Shown here: one piece after another, positions 1 to 11,466 of the stretch
Layout: each line of letters opens with the position of its first letter
Position numbering within the stretch: position 1 is the stretch's first letter
Assembly (NCBI GenBank): GCA_963556695.1
Contig: CAUWAG010000011.1
Location: 496,001-560,000, forward strand
DNA: 64,000 nt
Direction of reading: 5' to 3'
Source of the DNA: Anthostomella pinea
Taxonomy: Eukaryota > Ascomycota > Sordariomycetes > Xylariales > Xylariaceae
The notes under the pieces: model-generated
Databases searched by the model: none
Told to the model about the DNA's origin: nothing
What the model saw: the letters and a program-made list of their open reading frames with translations, nothing else
Translations under genes and position numbers: made by a program

Positions 1-184
1 TCTCTACACCAAGAAGGTGGCCTCGAACCACGAGACGGAGTGTCAATACGACATGAGTACATATCGGCCTCCTTTCGTACTCATTTCGTACTGACTCCGC
101 TAATTCTCGAGCCAAGAAGCAGAAATGCCTGAACACGAAGGCCGCGAAGGGAGTCGTTCACGAAATATGTACGCACCGCGCCCG

Positions 185-473
185 ATCCGGTACCTCAGCT
201 GATCCGAACCATCGCTTTAACCTAGCAGTCAGTACCTGGGGCGCCGCTCAAGGGTATGAAGCGAACATTGTGATCGTCGGCCTCACGCGTACAGACAGCC
301 CGGGTTTCATCGGAGACGCCCGCACCATGGCTGTCTGGATGACAAGAGCCAAATCAGGAATGCCCATCGTCGGGAACCCTGAAGCCTGGAGTGGAAAGAA
401 CAAGCCCTCCGCTCAAATGTCCTGGTCCACAAGCACGCAACCCAAGACGCCGATACTTGGAAGAAAATTATGA
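185..473 (+). pseudogene. SF1 (UPF1/NAM7-type) helicase C-terminal remnant
   Basis: The frame through position 270 reads STWGAAQGYEANIVIVGLT, then PGFIGDARTMAVWMTRAKSG and MPIVGNPEAW. This fits the C-terminal part of superfamily 1 RNA/DNA helicases: an AAQG..E motif followed by MTRAKSG..I.GNP. In the family these are the late motifs that contact ATP and nucleic acid. Only about 90 codons remain, the frame runs into unrelated sequence and stops after 473, and the earlier Walker motifs are not in the window. The upstream half may lie before position 1 or may be lost. The family is recognised from these motifs only; the orthologue cannot be named. Confidence 0.6.
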
Positions 474-1860
474 CAGTCGACCTCGATACCGCTCGGGAGC
501 ATTTCAACGAATTCTAAAACTCTCCGCAGAGCCGATCAAACCGGAACTGGACGACAGTTTCATACATCAATTCAGCGAATGCCTGAAGAAGCCTGATTCC
601 ACCACAAAGGAAGAGCACCAGACAAACGGAAACCGGTATTGGCCGAGATGACGAGGAACGGCATTCTGAGGAAGAACCGGACAACTAGGAGGAAGAGGAC
701 ACTGGCTATGATGACGACGTGGGACGCTACGACGGATAATAGAACATAAGCATGAGCATGAGGACATTCGGGATATAGACATGGGAACGAGCCCTAACCA
801 GAGACTACAGGTAAATTTGTCCATAGCACCGGGCATATTCAGCTCCGCCAAAGTTCGACATTCACGGGATGATCGCCGTAGCAAGTACGAAGCTCGACGC
901 GCCTGGTGACTACTGCAATCTTCTTCAGACTGACCACACGTACTTTTAACACCACGTCAAGCTATTAAAGCAGAGCTAAACCCACGACATATAGCAGCAT
1001 CATTTTCTACAGTACGCATAAACCTGTCACTTTTCTCAAAGTCGCGGCGTTCCCGGATCCTCTGCGATTCGTCTCCGACCACGTTATCAATCCATTCTCG
1101 ATCTCCGGTCGCGTTTCTCGCAGTTCCCGCGCATTCTTCGCACTTTTACAACATTCATTATCTCCGCCTCTGGCGATTCGATCGCGTTCCGACTGCAATT
1201 CGGCACTATGACTTCTCGCGCGGAATTCATGGACAAGTACCTCTCCGACGAGGAGCCTGAGTTGTGTCATAGTATTGACAGTATCTCTCAATCTGCTATG
1301 TGTTTATCACCATGAAGCGCTACATCACCTTTTAACAAGGAAACCTCCATATGCAGTGTCCACTTCTGCTGCTGCAAGAAGACAACGAATCTGTTGGCTA
1401 TACATAAGCTCCTGAAGTACGGCCTACGGCCTACGAAATTCCTCATGATCTTCTGAAGATCCTGGAGGAGTCCAGGAAGCTCCGTCCAGCAGACCTACTG
1501 CTATTGAAATGGCTCATATACGGCACATTGTGTGGTATACGCGGAGACGCCAGCACAAGGGCGGTACCGCCGATGGGTATCGAACTATGCGGCCTTCTTG
1601 GGCCGCTTGAGCTGTGCCTTTCCCGGCGAGTTGTCAGTGGCTATGTTCTTCGGCGTTCCGGCGTCGGCCGCCGTGGCCTGGTTCGTTCTGGCGGTGTGGT
1701 TGTGAGCCTGCTCGGTACCGTTGGCCACCGGGAGCTGTGCCTTTTCGAGCCAGTTTAATCGAACACTATTCCCAAGGAACAGCAAGCGAACGCACCGCAC
1801 AGGCACTGAAGGCCATGAACGAAAGCTCTAGACTTGTAGCCTAGAAGCATTATCACAAGC
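474..1860. other. Non-coding or decayed stretch, no gene recognised
   Basis: All frames are short. A Glu/Asp-rich patch near 640-735 could be the tail of the broken helicase gene. The stretch 1430-1560 reads as a plausible helix-rich peptide (HDLLKILEESRKLRP) but stops soon and is not recognised. No RNA gene, terminal repeats or transposase motifs were seen. Confidence 0.4.
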
Positions 1861-2689
1861 ACACGGAATTCTCGGTCAAGATCCTAAAGCTCAACAACAA
1901 GCGGCAGGAACTCGAAAACGAGAAGATCTGGCTTGCGATCGATTTTAAGAGGGTTTCACAAAAGCCGGGATTAACGCCCTCGCGTCGTCGCATGTGCCGT
2001 TTGGCTACCTTAAGGCTTTCTACGTAGACGTATCCATGATTCCGGAGGATTCATACAAAATATTGCAAGTAATAGACAACTCGAGTAACACAGACACTTT
2101 CGACAATGCAGACAATGCAGACAAGTATGAGAACCAGGGCGATGAGGGAGCCCCCACAAAAAGACAATGACCGGTGGCAGACACGGTCCCACGGACGAGA
2201 AGGATGTGGACACGACTCCCTCCAAGAAACCAAGGACGGCGAACTCATGGCTGGGCGTCGACGACAATGACATGGCGGATAATGTGGGAGACAGAGTGAT
2301 GATAGGCGAGCGAGCTTTCCGTGTTCCAGCTCTTCAGGATTAAAAGCCCAGCAACCACCAACACCTCCTCGCACGGCCGCCCCCGTGGCCGCAGCTACTA
2401 TCCCTTTAAAACTTCCGCCCATCATTTTCCAAAAGCAAGAAGAAAGACGATCTGCCTATCTTCATAGAGCCCAAAGCATCGGCCACGGGCCCTGCCAACC
2501 CCCATGTATTCGCTAAGGGCGACGATGTTCTCGAGCCCGCCACATCGACAAGCCGGAAGCGAAAGGCCCCTTCCTTGGCTCTGTCCAAGCCAGCCCCTAA
2601 GCGCCAGGCATTTCAGACAAGCCCGAGCGCAAAGCAGGCGAGTCGGTATTCATACGGCCCCGGAGAATCCGAGTGTTACCATCCCCCAA
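1861..2689 (+). pseudogene. Broken host gene for a basic, low-complexity protein, cut by a pogo element
   Basis: Several consecutive frames look protein-like but are separated by stops and frame changes. These are EGFTKAGINALASSHVPFGY near 1945-2010, DEKDVDTTPSKKPRTANSW near 2190-2250, and KKKDDLPIFIEPKASATGPA followed by the Lys/Arg-rich stretch SRKRKAPSLALSKPAPKRQ near 2435-2610. The basic clusters resemble nuclear localisation signals. The frame runs into the TA target site of the pogo element at 2690, so the insertion lies within or just after the coding region. I do not recognise the family. Confidence 0.35.
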
Positions 2690-2691
2690 TA

Positions 2692-2741
2692 GAAGTCGTA
2701 CACCCCCACTAGTCGTACAGCCAAACCCCACCATCACCACC
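2692..2741 (+). repeat. Left terminal inverted repeat of pogo-like element
   Basis: This 50-bp arm is matched in reverse complement by 4843-4892 with one transition difference. It immediately follows the TA at 2690-2691. Confidence 0.9.
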
Positions 2742-2983
2742 CAACTTCCCACATGTTCACTTATACGCTTTCAGCCCGATATTGAAGCTATTCACAATAT
2801 AATTATTGTTCCAGATAGTCCTGATCTTGAGGTTTTTCCCAATGCAAAATTTACCCCGCGGCGCCTACGTGATTGGCTGTTTATTACCCCGCATTTCTTA
2901 CCCCAAATGGCATATTTGCGGTCTTGCGCGGCTCTCATGAAGCCTTGTTCTGTATGCAACGCAGCACCGTATAGCCGCCTAAA

Positions 2984-4753
2984 ATGCCTCCCTATTCGTA
3001 TACGGAGGATCAGATAGCGAATACCATCTTAGATATCACAGATGAGGGCCTCTCGCTGCAAAAAAACGCTCAAAAACACGGCATTCCGGCCATAACGCTG
3101 TCTAATCGACTCAACGGCAGGCCTACGAGATCCGAAGCCCATATACAGCAACAGAGACTCTCCCCTGCTCAGGAATTGACTATAACCAAGTGGGTTTTAT
3201 TTCAAGAAAAGCTGGGCCTAGCCCTTTCACACTCCCTGGTCCGTGAGATCATCAAGAAAGTGTTGAAAGAAAAGGGGGATGAGGCCCCCCTAGGAGACAC
3301 CTTTATGACAGCCTTCAAGCGCCGCAACCCCCAGATCAAGACCAAGATTAGCAAAAGGATGGAAGCAGCACGCTTTAAGGGCTTTATGCCTAAGTTAGTT
3401 AACTGGTTCTTTGAAATTCTTAAAGACTACGGCTGGGTGAAGCCAAAGAACACCTATAATGTCGATAAGGGCGGCATCATGTCGGGTTTTGGTAGCTCTA
3501 CCTACCCCTTTAATTCCGGGAAAAACCTAATTAGATTCACAGGTATCGACTCTCTCGTTCTGGGTAGTTCTATTACGAAAAAGGCCTTCCTGAAGAGCCC
3601 TAAGAGCCGTAGCTGGACCTTCTTTATCAAGACCATCTCAGCAACTGGAAAAATCCTGAAACCAGGCATTATCTTCAAGGGGAAGGACCTCCAAGCCCAG
3701 TGGTTCATTGAGAAATTCCGAAAGACCGCAGATTGGCATTATATATGCTCAGAAAACGGCTGGACTTCGAATGACATCGCCTGCAAGTGGCTAAAAGATG
3801 TTTTCCTCCCAGAGGCGGACGAGATACGAGGAGGAGACCAGTCCGACACGATCCTTTTAATACTAGATGGCCATAAGAGCCACACCTCCATATGTATATG
3901 ATTTTTCCTTATTTTATTTAGACTTCCTTTGATTTTTCCTGATTTATTATAGTTTGATGCGTGTTAATAAGACGAATTCATGACCATGTGTTATTTTAAT
4001 AACATATTGCTCTGTTTCTTCCCTGTGCATACTAGACACGGCATGCAACCTCTAGATAACAGGCCTTATAACGCCCTAAAGGCCTACTACCAGAAATTCT
4101 TCTCCGAGTTGAATTCTTTAACGGATGCCTCGCCTATTGACAAGATCAACTTCATCCAATGCTATAGCAAGGCCAGAACTTCTGCTTTCACTAAGCAAAA
4201 CATCCTCTTGGGCTTCAAGGTCACTGGATGTTATCCTATCAGCTGTAGGAAGTGCTTACAGTATTCAGACATACAAGAAGAGAAGGGAAAGACCCCTGAG
4301 CCTGATACCCCTGAAAGCTCTGAACCAGAGGACCAACGGACCCTTACTACGAGCCGCCAGATCATGAATTTCGACAAAAATAAGTCCCCAGGGACCAGGT
4401 TGAAGTACAAGAAGATAACCAACACGTTCAAAGCCAAGGAGACCGAAGTTGTTATAAAAGATCAGAAGATCAAGGCTCTAGAGGCTGAGTTGGAGCGGCT
4501 ACGGCCAAAGAAGCGGCAGAAGATCCCTAATCCTAATGGGAAGTTCAAAATAATGACGGAAATACTATCTCATGGAGGTACCATTAGTCCTGCTGCACGC
4601 GCAGAAGTACAAGAAGAGATAGTTGTTGAGTCGGAGGACGAAGAGGAAGATGAGGATGACCCCCTTGATAAGGACGTTTTGGAGGCTATACAGGAGCCTC
4701 GCCTATCGCGATCCGGGCGAGCCATTCGGGCGCCGGCTAGACATTACGCATGA
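2984..4753 (+). CDS. Pogo-like DDE transposase, two exons
   Basis: The first reading frame is 2984-3893. A 78-nt intron (GT at 3894, AAG acceptor ending at 3971) gives a continuous 563-residue protein with second exon 3972-4753. An N-terminal psq-type helix-turn-helix (YTEDQIANTILDITDEG to NRLNGRPTR) and a Tc5/CENP-B-type DNA-binding segment come first. The DDE core follows: first Asp in YNVDKGG (family consensus has DE before the Gly), second in LILDGHKSH, third in MQPLDNRPYN. A Lys/Glu-rich coiled-coil-like C-terminus (about 430-480) ends in an acidic stretch and an Arg-rich tail. In the family this enzyme binds the TIRs and cuts and pastes at TA. The AAG acceptor is unusual; the alternative TAG at 3950-3952 leads straight to a stop. 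Loss of the Glu after the first Asp may weaken activity. Confidence 0.75.
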
Positions 4754-4842
4754 ACAGCTTCAGCACTTTTGAATGATAATTTTGCTGTATTTCTCTTACC
4801 TAAATGGCTTCATTCGTGTATAAGTCAATAAGGAGGTGTTTT

Positions 4843-4892
4843 GGTGGTGATGGTGGGGTTTGGCTGTACGACTAGTGGGGGTGTACGGCTTC
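4843..4892 (-). repeat. Right terminal inverted repeat of pogo-like element
   Basis: Reverse complement of the left arm with one mismatch. It is followed by TA at 4893-4894. Confidence 0.9.
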
Positions 4893-5351
4893 TATGGTGG
4901 GTGGTAACCTCTTTGAAATGGGAGATTCGGTTTGGGAATATCTTGAGACCCATTCACTACCTCTTTAGCAAAAAGAGCACGTATTCTACTATGCTCGCGG
5001 CCCCGACCACATGCCACGCACTCACTTCAAGTCATTCCCAGCTGCTCTATCAGCAAATACCCGTCGCTGCAATCATGGCACAACTATTTCCGATGGGTTA
5101 CAACTTCAAGCTGATTGTAAGGAAAAACCCAATGTCTACTCGCTGGGTACTCGATTGATTGATTGATTGATTATATTTAACGTGGTGCGTAGCTCCTCAG
5201 TAATGCAAACCACGCCTCCCAGAGCCTCTGTATTGCAGGGTTATAGAGGTCTCAAGATAATAAGTACAGTCAGTCCCGCTCACGGGCCCATCCCCGTTAT
5301 TGCGGCGGTATGACCTTGGGGTCATCCATCTGGTCCTTCAAGAAAAGCTAT

Positions 5352-8300
5352 CTATTGGTGGCAGATTGTTGAAAAGAATTTGCTCTTCTCCACGAATTTT
5401 GCCCATTCTGTGCTCCTCTCTTTTAAGTATTGTAAACAAGCTGCCCTAGGCGAGTACCTAGGCAGTAGCCGGTTTTTCCTCAGCCTCTTACAAAAGAAAA
5501 TGTGTTGTGGTGTTTTCTTTTCACCACAGCTGTAGTGATTATTTGAGTCTGTATGCCCAAAGCGTTCATAGTATCTGGCAAAGTTGCCATGTCCAGATCT
5601 GGCCGCTAGAAGTCTGTATAAAGTACTCCTCTTAAAAGATATAAGGTCTCTTTTAGTTACTGTATGTAAGTATACTTCTTGATATCTAGGTTCTGATTAG
5701 TCTTTTTACCATTGGTTGAACTCTTTCTTGTTCTTTTTTTTGAGATCTCTGTTGACCTAAGAGATTATAGGAAGGTTTGTTGTGTCTGTTTCTAGCATGG
5801 CACCCTCTTTTGCTAGTGTGTCGGCAGCTTCGTTGCCATCAATATCTCTGTGTCCAGGAATCCACTTGACGGTCACTCCAGGAGTGTGTGCTGTGGCAAG
5901 TTCTTGAAATCGTAGAAAAATGTTCTGTGATGTCTCGGGTGGAGTCCCATTGAGCCCGTCTACCACTGACGTGTTTTCCAGGCAGATATATAGCTGTTTT
6001 CCGTGTCCAATTGCCCTGGCTGCTGCAAGACCTTGGAGAGCGCCATGGACTTTAGCATCTATTATTTCTGTTTAGAAAAGTCTGTCCTTTCCCCGGTATA
6101 CTTCTTGTGTAGTGTTGCTTTTCCTGATGGTATAACCCCATCCTGTGCGGGTTGTGCCTTGGTCGTCCAACTGTGATCCATCTGAATAGATGACAAGGTC
6201 AGTGTTTACGTTTCTCTCCTGTAGCCATTGCTTGAAGAGCTCTATTTCTTTGTCTTTGTCTTTACGGATTGGGGGCTTCTTCCATAATGGCCTGGTAAGT
6301 GTTGGTCTCTGGAAGTCAGGGACTAACTGGAAGCTCCTTTGTAGCCTTGTTGGATTCTTGCGAGCTTGTATTTAGAGCCTGCCAACAAGAGGGTGTCTCT
6401 GGTCTATTCGTCCTAGTCGGAGGCCGTGACGTTGTCTTATTAACTCTGTAAGAACTCCTGCTGGGGGAATCTGCGATTCAAAGTGTAGGATATGTCCAGG
6501 GTGTGTTTTCCCGAGTGGCCGTTCTGGCGGGTGCTCACGTCCCGGGCCTAACCGTTTCTTGCTCTCTTGTAATCCCCGGCCCCCCAGACCTCTGCCCCAT
6601 AGGTCATGGTAGGAATCACGCATGCAATTACCGCCTTGCGGAGGGCTGCTGCTAGGGGCCCTCTGACAGTGTTTACAAGACTTTGAATATGTCTGGCCAC
6701 GACGAGGCCCTTGGCTGCCCGTCTTTTGACATGCTCCCGGAACTTCAGGGACCTGTCGAAGAAAATCCCCAGCCAGCGGACCACCGCCCCTTTCACCGGC
6801 TGCGCTGGTTTGATAGTGAAGCCTCCGGTGGTGACTATTTCTGGTGTGAGAGGTCTCCTCCTTGTATCAAAGTAGATGGCTTTAGCCTTGGAGTCTTCAA
6901 AGGTGATCTTATTGTCTAGGCCCCAGCGTAGAATATCGTCTACCATGCCAGCTGCCTTGGCTGCTAGCTCAGTAGTGGTTTTGCCCGTTATTCGGATGCC
7001 GACGTCGTCTGTATATCCGAATCTGTTATGCTTATCCTTTAAGAAGATATCTGCAATATACAGCAGGAAGAGGATCGGGGAAGCTGGTGATCCTTGTGGG
7101 AGCCCACAGCTCAGTCCGAATACCTTAGTAGTAACGCCTTCCAGTCTAATCCGAGCAGTTCTGTCCGATAAGAAGGAATCTATCCATTTTATTAGGGCTG
7201 GTGCCCAGCCCTGTTGGCGGAGCCTAAGGATCAATATCTGGCGAAGTACTGCATCAAACGCCCCTTGTACATCCAGGGTAACAAAAAGGGCTTTTTGCCC
7301 AGATTCCAGGGTTAATTCGATATCGTGTGTGACTGCTGCAGTAAGGTCGACCGCAGAGCGCTTAGGGAGGGCCCCGATTTGGTTTGGGCTGGTCACCCCT
7401 TTTAGTAGGGCTGTTGTTGCCATCCGTTTCGTAACTAGCCTTTCAAGGCCCTTTCCAAGGCATGATAACAGAGCAATTGGCCTGTATGATTTTGCGGTAA
7501 TATAGTTCTTTTTCCCTGGCTTCTTGAGCATGACTACCTCTGCTGACTTGAAAGGGGTGGGATGGTGTCCCGTTTTAAGGCAGGCTTGAAATAGAAGCCG
7601 AATCGACTCTGCTAGGTGGACGCATGCCGCTTTGAGGAGCCGTGTTGAGAGAGAGTCTATTCCGGGGGCTGTATTTTCTGTGAGAACCATTTTAGCAAGT
7701 TCGGTTGGCGATATTGCAGAGTCCCATTCCAATGCAGCGTGGGGGGCGATGGGAATCTCTAACCGGTTGTATACGAGGTCGTTTTTGGCCGAGTGCCTGT
7801 CTAGTAAGGCCGTCTTGAGGGCATATGCCTTTTCAGTAGTGTCCTCTACTGTCAAGTTGCCGACTTTTAGTGGTGGTGATTTTATGTCCGGACCTAGCTT
7901 ATGCCAGTTGATTATCTTGAAGAGGTCTGAGTCTTTCTGTATGCCTTTGATGCGGGTTTTCCAGTATTCTCTTTTTGCCTTTTTTACTACCGCCCGATAC
8001 GCGCGTTTCTCTTTCGTAGGGGTGTTTATTCTGAATTGTTTCGTTGCCAGCTTGTACGTTCTTTTTGCTTTCCTGTACTCATCGTCCCACCAAAGAGCGT
8101 TTTGTCTCTTGCTGCTTGGCTTGTTGCCAACAGTTTCGAGGGCCAGCGTGATGAGGTTTATAATAGCAGAGGCAGCTCTGTCGAGTTCTTCTGTTGTGGG
8201 GTTGGAGCTGAGGCTTGGTAGCGGGGTTCCCATACGTATTATCTCACAGAACTCTGATAGTTTGTCATCTGGTATTGTGTATCTCTGTTGAGCCACTCTT

Positions 8301-9049
8301 TGTTTCCCTTTGGATGGGATCGTGATTTGCAGTGACCAGTGATCTGCGGCTGCGTGTATAGCGTAGTTGACTACTGCGGTTGCAAAGGGGATGTTCGAGA
8401 AGGTCAGGTCGAGGACGTGCCCATCGTCGTGTGTAGGGACGCCCAGTTCCCCAATGTACACGAGCTGGTTTCCTGCTGCCTATTATGTAATTTTCCAGCC
8501 TCGGGCTCTTCTTGATATTCCTGGTTCCCAAGAGGGGTTGTTTGCATTAAAATCTCCTGTTACTACGCAGTGGGCAGGAGGTTGCCAGGCAAGCAGCAGG
8601 TCTAGTGCTTCCTCTCCTTGGCGATAGAAGTTCACAAGTGTGACTCCGTTTATTGTGAGCCAGATAATGTCTCTGGACGGGGCTGGCCTGCTTTGTTGTG
8701 TCTTGAGTCCGGCGTCTTTTCGTACGTATGACAGAACTCTTGGCCTGTCCGATGTACCCTCCCAATGGTCTATCGGAACGTATGCGTCCTATTGGGGGTG
8801 TGAGCTGTAGCGGCATTTCTCATCTATACTGACCCACGGTTCTTGAATCAGGACCACGTCTATGTCCGCCTCGCAACAGTCCTGTAGGAGAGCCGCGTGT
8901 GATTCGTGCATCTTCTGGACGTTTCCTTGAGCAATCTTGAAAGAACTGATCCTCTGTCTGCAGTGCCCCTGACCGCCTTGTCTCTGGTTAGGGACCCGGG
9001 GGAGCCTAGTCCCGGAGGTCTGAGTGGCACTCGAAGGCTGAGCTGACAT
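5352..9049 (-). pseudogene. LINE ORF2 (endonuclease, reverse transcriptase, RNase H), broken
   Basis: The endonuclease begins near 8950 (GNVQKMHESHAALLQ, then DIDVVLIQEPWV) and continues after a frameshift near 8800, including GDFNANNPSWEP, to the SDHWSLQITIP-type end (here ADHWSLQI) near 8340. The longest open part, 8461-6548, carries the reverse transcriptase with LDVQGAFDAVL, GLPQGSPASPILFLLY and the catalytic GYTDDVGIR. The frame breaks near 6550. The distal part holds the RNase H (VKWIPGHRDIDGNEAADTL, 5966-5757) and an HCSCG zinc-like motif before the stop at 5352-5354. The active-site residues I can see are present, so loss of function is due to stops and frameshifts rather than catalytic changes. 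Confidence 0.75.
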
Positions 9050-9330
9050 TATTACCAGTATAGTCGACTTGGTTTTGCTGGCGGCAAGGTCTCCTCATGG
9101 ATCCTGTGCCCTGCTGTGATTCTTTGGGGAGAGGGGGTAGACTGGTCATCTCCGTATCCTCCTTGTCTAGGTTATTGACTTCGTCTAGCCCCTCCTCTTA
9201 CGTAGATTCACTGTCTGTGAGGTTGATTTCGGGTGTGTTCATACTTGCTACTATGATGCTGTTCATGGCTCATATTAGGGCTGGGTGTGGTTTCTTCTTG
9301 AGAGGGTGCCGCCAGTACCGGGGCTAAGCT

Positions 9331-10909
9331 TTAAAGAGCTGGTGGGTTCCTTATAGCGTTTATCTCGTTATAGAGCTTTAGATATGACTTCCTGAGCTTC
9401 TTCCTTTCCTGGTTCGAGGGGTGGACCAACTGGCCTCCTATTTTCTTAGGTCTGGCTGGGCAGTTTATATATGTTGAGATTTTGGGCCCCATGCAGTTGG
9501 CACATTGAAGGGGGAGCGTGCATAAAGATACGTGCCTTTCGTCTTCCGGTTTCCCGCATCTCTCACAGCGGCTAAGGCGGGCACACCGCCATGCAGGGTG
9601 CCAACCTTGGCATCCTGGGTTATGTTGTAAGGGAGGGCTTTTCTTCTTGATAAGCCTAGACCTTAAATAGAGACTAAAGATTCTAAAGGCTCCTATTTTC
9701 TCGGTGAACGAAACGAACCATGTGACTTGGCCGGACTCATTGAGACCGTTTTTTGATATGCGTGTATTAACTGGGCGGCGGCCGGTCTGGAATTCGCATT
9801 CATCTAGGGTCATTTCTGATGTGATCTCCACGTCTTTAAGTTCCATGTTGGTAAGTCTAGTTAGACAGTTTGGGAGGGCATAAGTATGCCACTTGACGGG
9901 TAGTTCTACTATAGAGGCTTTTATGAGCTGAGCTAGTTTTGCCTTTTGTGCTAGGATCCTTCCTTGTGCAGTTTTATCCCTTGGTTAAAGAGACAAGCCG
10001 GTAGGGATTCTGTGTGCATCTGCCACATCGGAAGCCATGAGGTTTAGCTCCTTGGTGATAGTTTTTTGAAGGGCGTATGTGCTGATAGTTCTTGACCAGC
10101 CGAGCTGGTCTTTTGGAAGCCTTATGAAGATACGGAGGTCTTCTTTCTGTGTTGGCGGTCTGGTCCCGGCGTGTTTCTTAGGGCTGTTTCTAGCTGCCTG
10201 GGGCTAGATGCCATTTGCGGTGACCCCTGCATACGTGGGTCGTACAGGGGGTTATTTGTGATCTTTGTTGGGTCTGTGGTGGGGTGCGCTTGGGCACCTC
10301 TTTTGCTGCGTGGGGTCCTGTTCCTGCCGGCTTCTGTCCTTCACTATTGGCAAATACGTTCGTGCGGAGGAACTGGGAAAAGCTGGTGGCTATCTGTTGG
10401 GCGTAGGCCAGCTGTTCTGGGTCCTTTGTCACGGTTGCGACGACTGTGTCGAGGGATCCGGCAACGAGTTCTAGGATATCCATTTGAATTTTCTCCTTGC
10501 GGTGTCGTTCATTTACTGCTTGGTGCAGGGCTTGTAGGGCCGAGTTTTGGGCCTGGATAGTATGTATGGAGGTACTGAGGCCATTAGGCTTTGCGAAGAG
10601 GCTGATGGGGACAGAGGCTGCTCCGGAGACAGCGTTATTCTTGTCCTTGTTATCCCTTCTTAAAAGCACCGTCGGGATTGGGGCCCATCGTGTTGAATTT
10701 CTTCGTGTGTGGAGCGATCTCAGACACCCGGCTGAGCTGAGGGGCGGGGGGTGCCGCTGCGCTGCGCTGTCCCCCAAGAGAGGTGTCGCAGGGACGGTGG
10801 CAGCTAATGGCTGGTAAGCCATAGCGAGGATCGTGAGATCCGGGGCTTGGTGTTTTGGCCAGATGGAGGCGTCTGTTAGCGTAATGGCTGGCTGGGGTAG
10901 GCTACCCAC
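9331..10909 (-). pseudogene. LINE ORF1 (RNA-binding, zinc-knuckle protein), broken
   Basis: The N-terminal part is open from 10909 to 10190 and the C-terminal part from 9846 to 9331; the segment between is frameshifted. The C-terminus has Cys/His clusters of the CCHC-knuckle type (CERCGKPEDERHVSLC, then CANCMGPKISTYINCPARP). They align with the three clusters of the intact ORF1 at 33.2-34.8 kb. In LINEs this protein binds element RNA. Homology at the 5' side continues to 10909, where the first in-frame codon is GTG, so the true start is uncertain. Confidence 0.65.
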
Positions 10910-10952
10910 TAACAGTGGGCGCTAAGAAAAATAATTTTAAAAAGAAGGTGTA

Positions 10953-11027
10953 CGATGCAATGGCTCTGGGAGGCGTAGTTTGCCCTATGGAGGGACTGCA
11001 CCCACGATAAATACAATCAATCAATCA
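10953..11027 (+). mobile_element. 3'-terminal fragment of the SINE family (copy 3)
   Basis: The stretch CGATGCAATGGCTCTGGGAG onward, ending in an (AATC)n tail, matches the last 80 or so bases of the SINE copies at 58.5 and 61.3 kb. Everything upstream is missing. It abuts the 5' end of LINE copy 1 in head-to-head orientation. Such short copies are typical of 5'-truncated target-primed insertion. Confidence 0.7.
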
Positions 11028-11197
11028 TTCCACATAGCAGAATACCACAACATTGCAGTATTGCCCTGCAACAGATACCTCGTGTGAAATGACCAAATTC
11101 CAACAATTATGTCAGGGTAGCAGAAGCCTGCTATCCTTTCGAATCCCCCAAGCTACTTATCTAATAGTGTCAAAGGTGAAGGCTGTACTGCTGACTC

Positions 11198-11401
11198 TAT
11201 TGGAACAGGCTTGAACGATCAATCATAATACTCGAGTATGGGGTCAAGGTCATGATGTTGCTGATGGTTGGATTGGGAGGTCTAGCTGGACCTGAAGGTC
11301 TGGCTAAGTGACCTCGCAATCCGGTATCTAATCACTTATCTAATCATACATGCGGGTCCTGGTATAGATGGTTTGCAAGCTGGAATCCCATGGATCCAAC
11401 A
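11198..11401 (-). mobile_element. Solo LTR of LTR family A
   Basis: This 204-bp unit matches, in reverse complement, the LTRs at 46110-46312, 57728-57931 and 60786-60989. It is flanked by the 5-bp direct repeat GACTC (11193-11197 and 11402-11406). The ends are TGTTGGA...TCCAACA in family consensus; here the inner end reads TATTGG, one transition away. A lone LTR with a target-site duplication is what LTR-LTR recombination leaves behind. Confidence 0.85.
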
Positions 11402-11466
11402 GACTCAGACTATAATTGTCCAAGCCAAGAAAATGAATTATGTACGTTACATATGACCACCGCAGT

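Larger units (their letters stand above)
2692..4892 (+). mobile_element. Complete pogo/Fot1-like DNA transposon
   Basis: The ends are terminal inverted repeats of about 50 bp that differ at one position (T at 2696 against C in the other arm), flanked by TA at 2690-2691 and 4893-4894. Outer bases read GAAGTCGTACACCCCCACTA on the left. TA duplication and a D,D,D transposase place it in the Tc1/mariner-pogo group. Length is about 2.2 kb, usual for Fot1-like elements. The single transposase gene sits centrally on the plus strand. It appears inserted into host coding sequence. A much more decayed relative lies at 46.3-47.8 kb on the minus strand. Confidence 0.85.
5152..10949 (-). mobile_element. 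Near-full-length Tad/I-type LINE (copy 1), decayed
   Basis: A non-LTR retrotransposon on the minus strand. Its 3' end is a (GATT)n tract on the plus strand at 5153-5172, preceded by the conserved 3' tail sequence. Reading 5' to 3' it has a leader with a CCCACT/AGTGGG hairpin, an ORF1 with zinc knuckles, and an ORF2 with APE-type endonuclease, reverse transcriptase and RNase H. Other copies of the family lie at 13.88-14.17, 33.1-38.2 and 52.6-54.0 kb. Frameshifts and stops break both ORFs. I could not find a convincing target-site duplication. The 5' boundary is set by alignment with the 33.1-kb copy and is accurate to perhaps 10-20 bp. Confidence 0.8.

Noticed and set aside
5152..5172. (GATT)n as an ordinary microsatellite.
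   Set aside because: It sits exactly at the 3' end of LINE copy 1 and recurs at the ends of other LINE and SINE copies, so it is the retroposon tail.
6683..8291. Long plus-strand ORFs (up to 219 codons) opposite LINE copy 1.
   Set aside because: They are antisense shadows of the reverse transcriptase frame.
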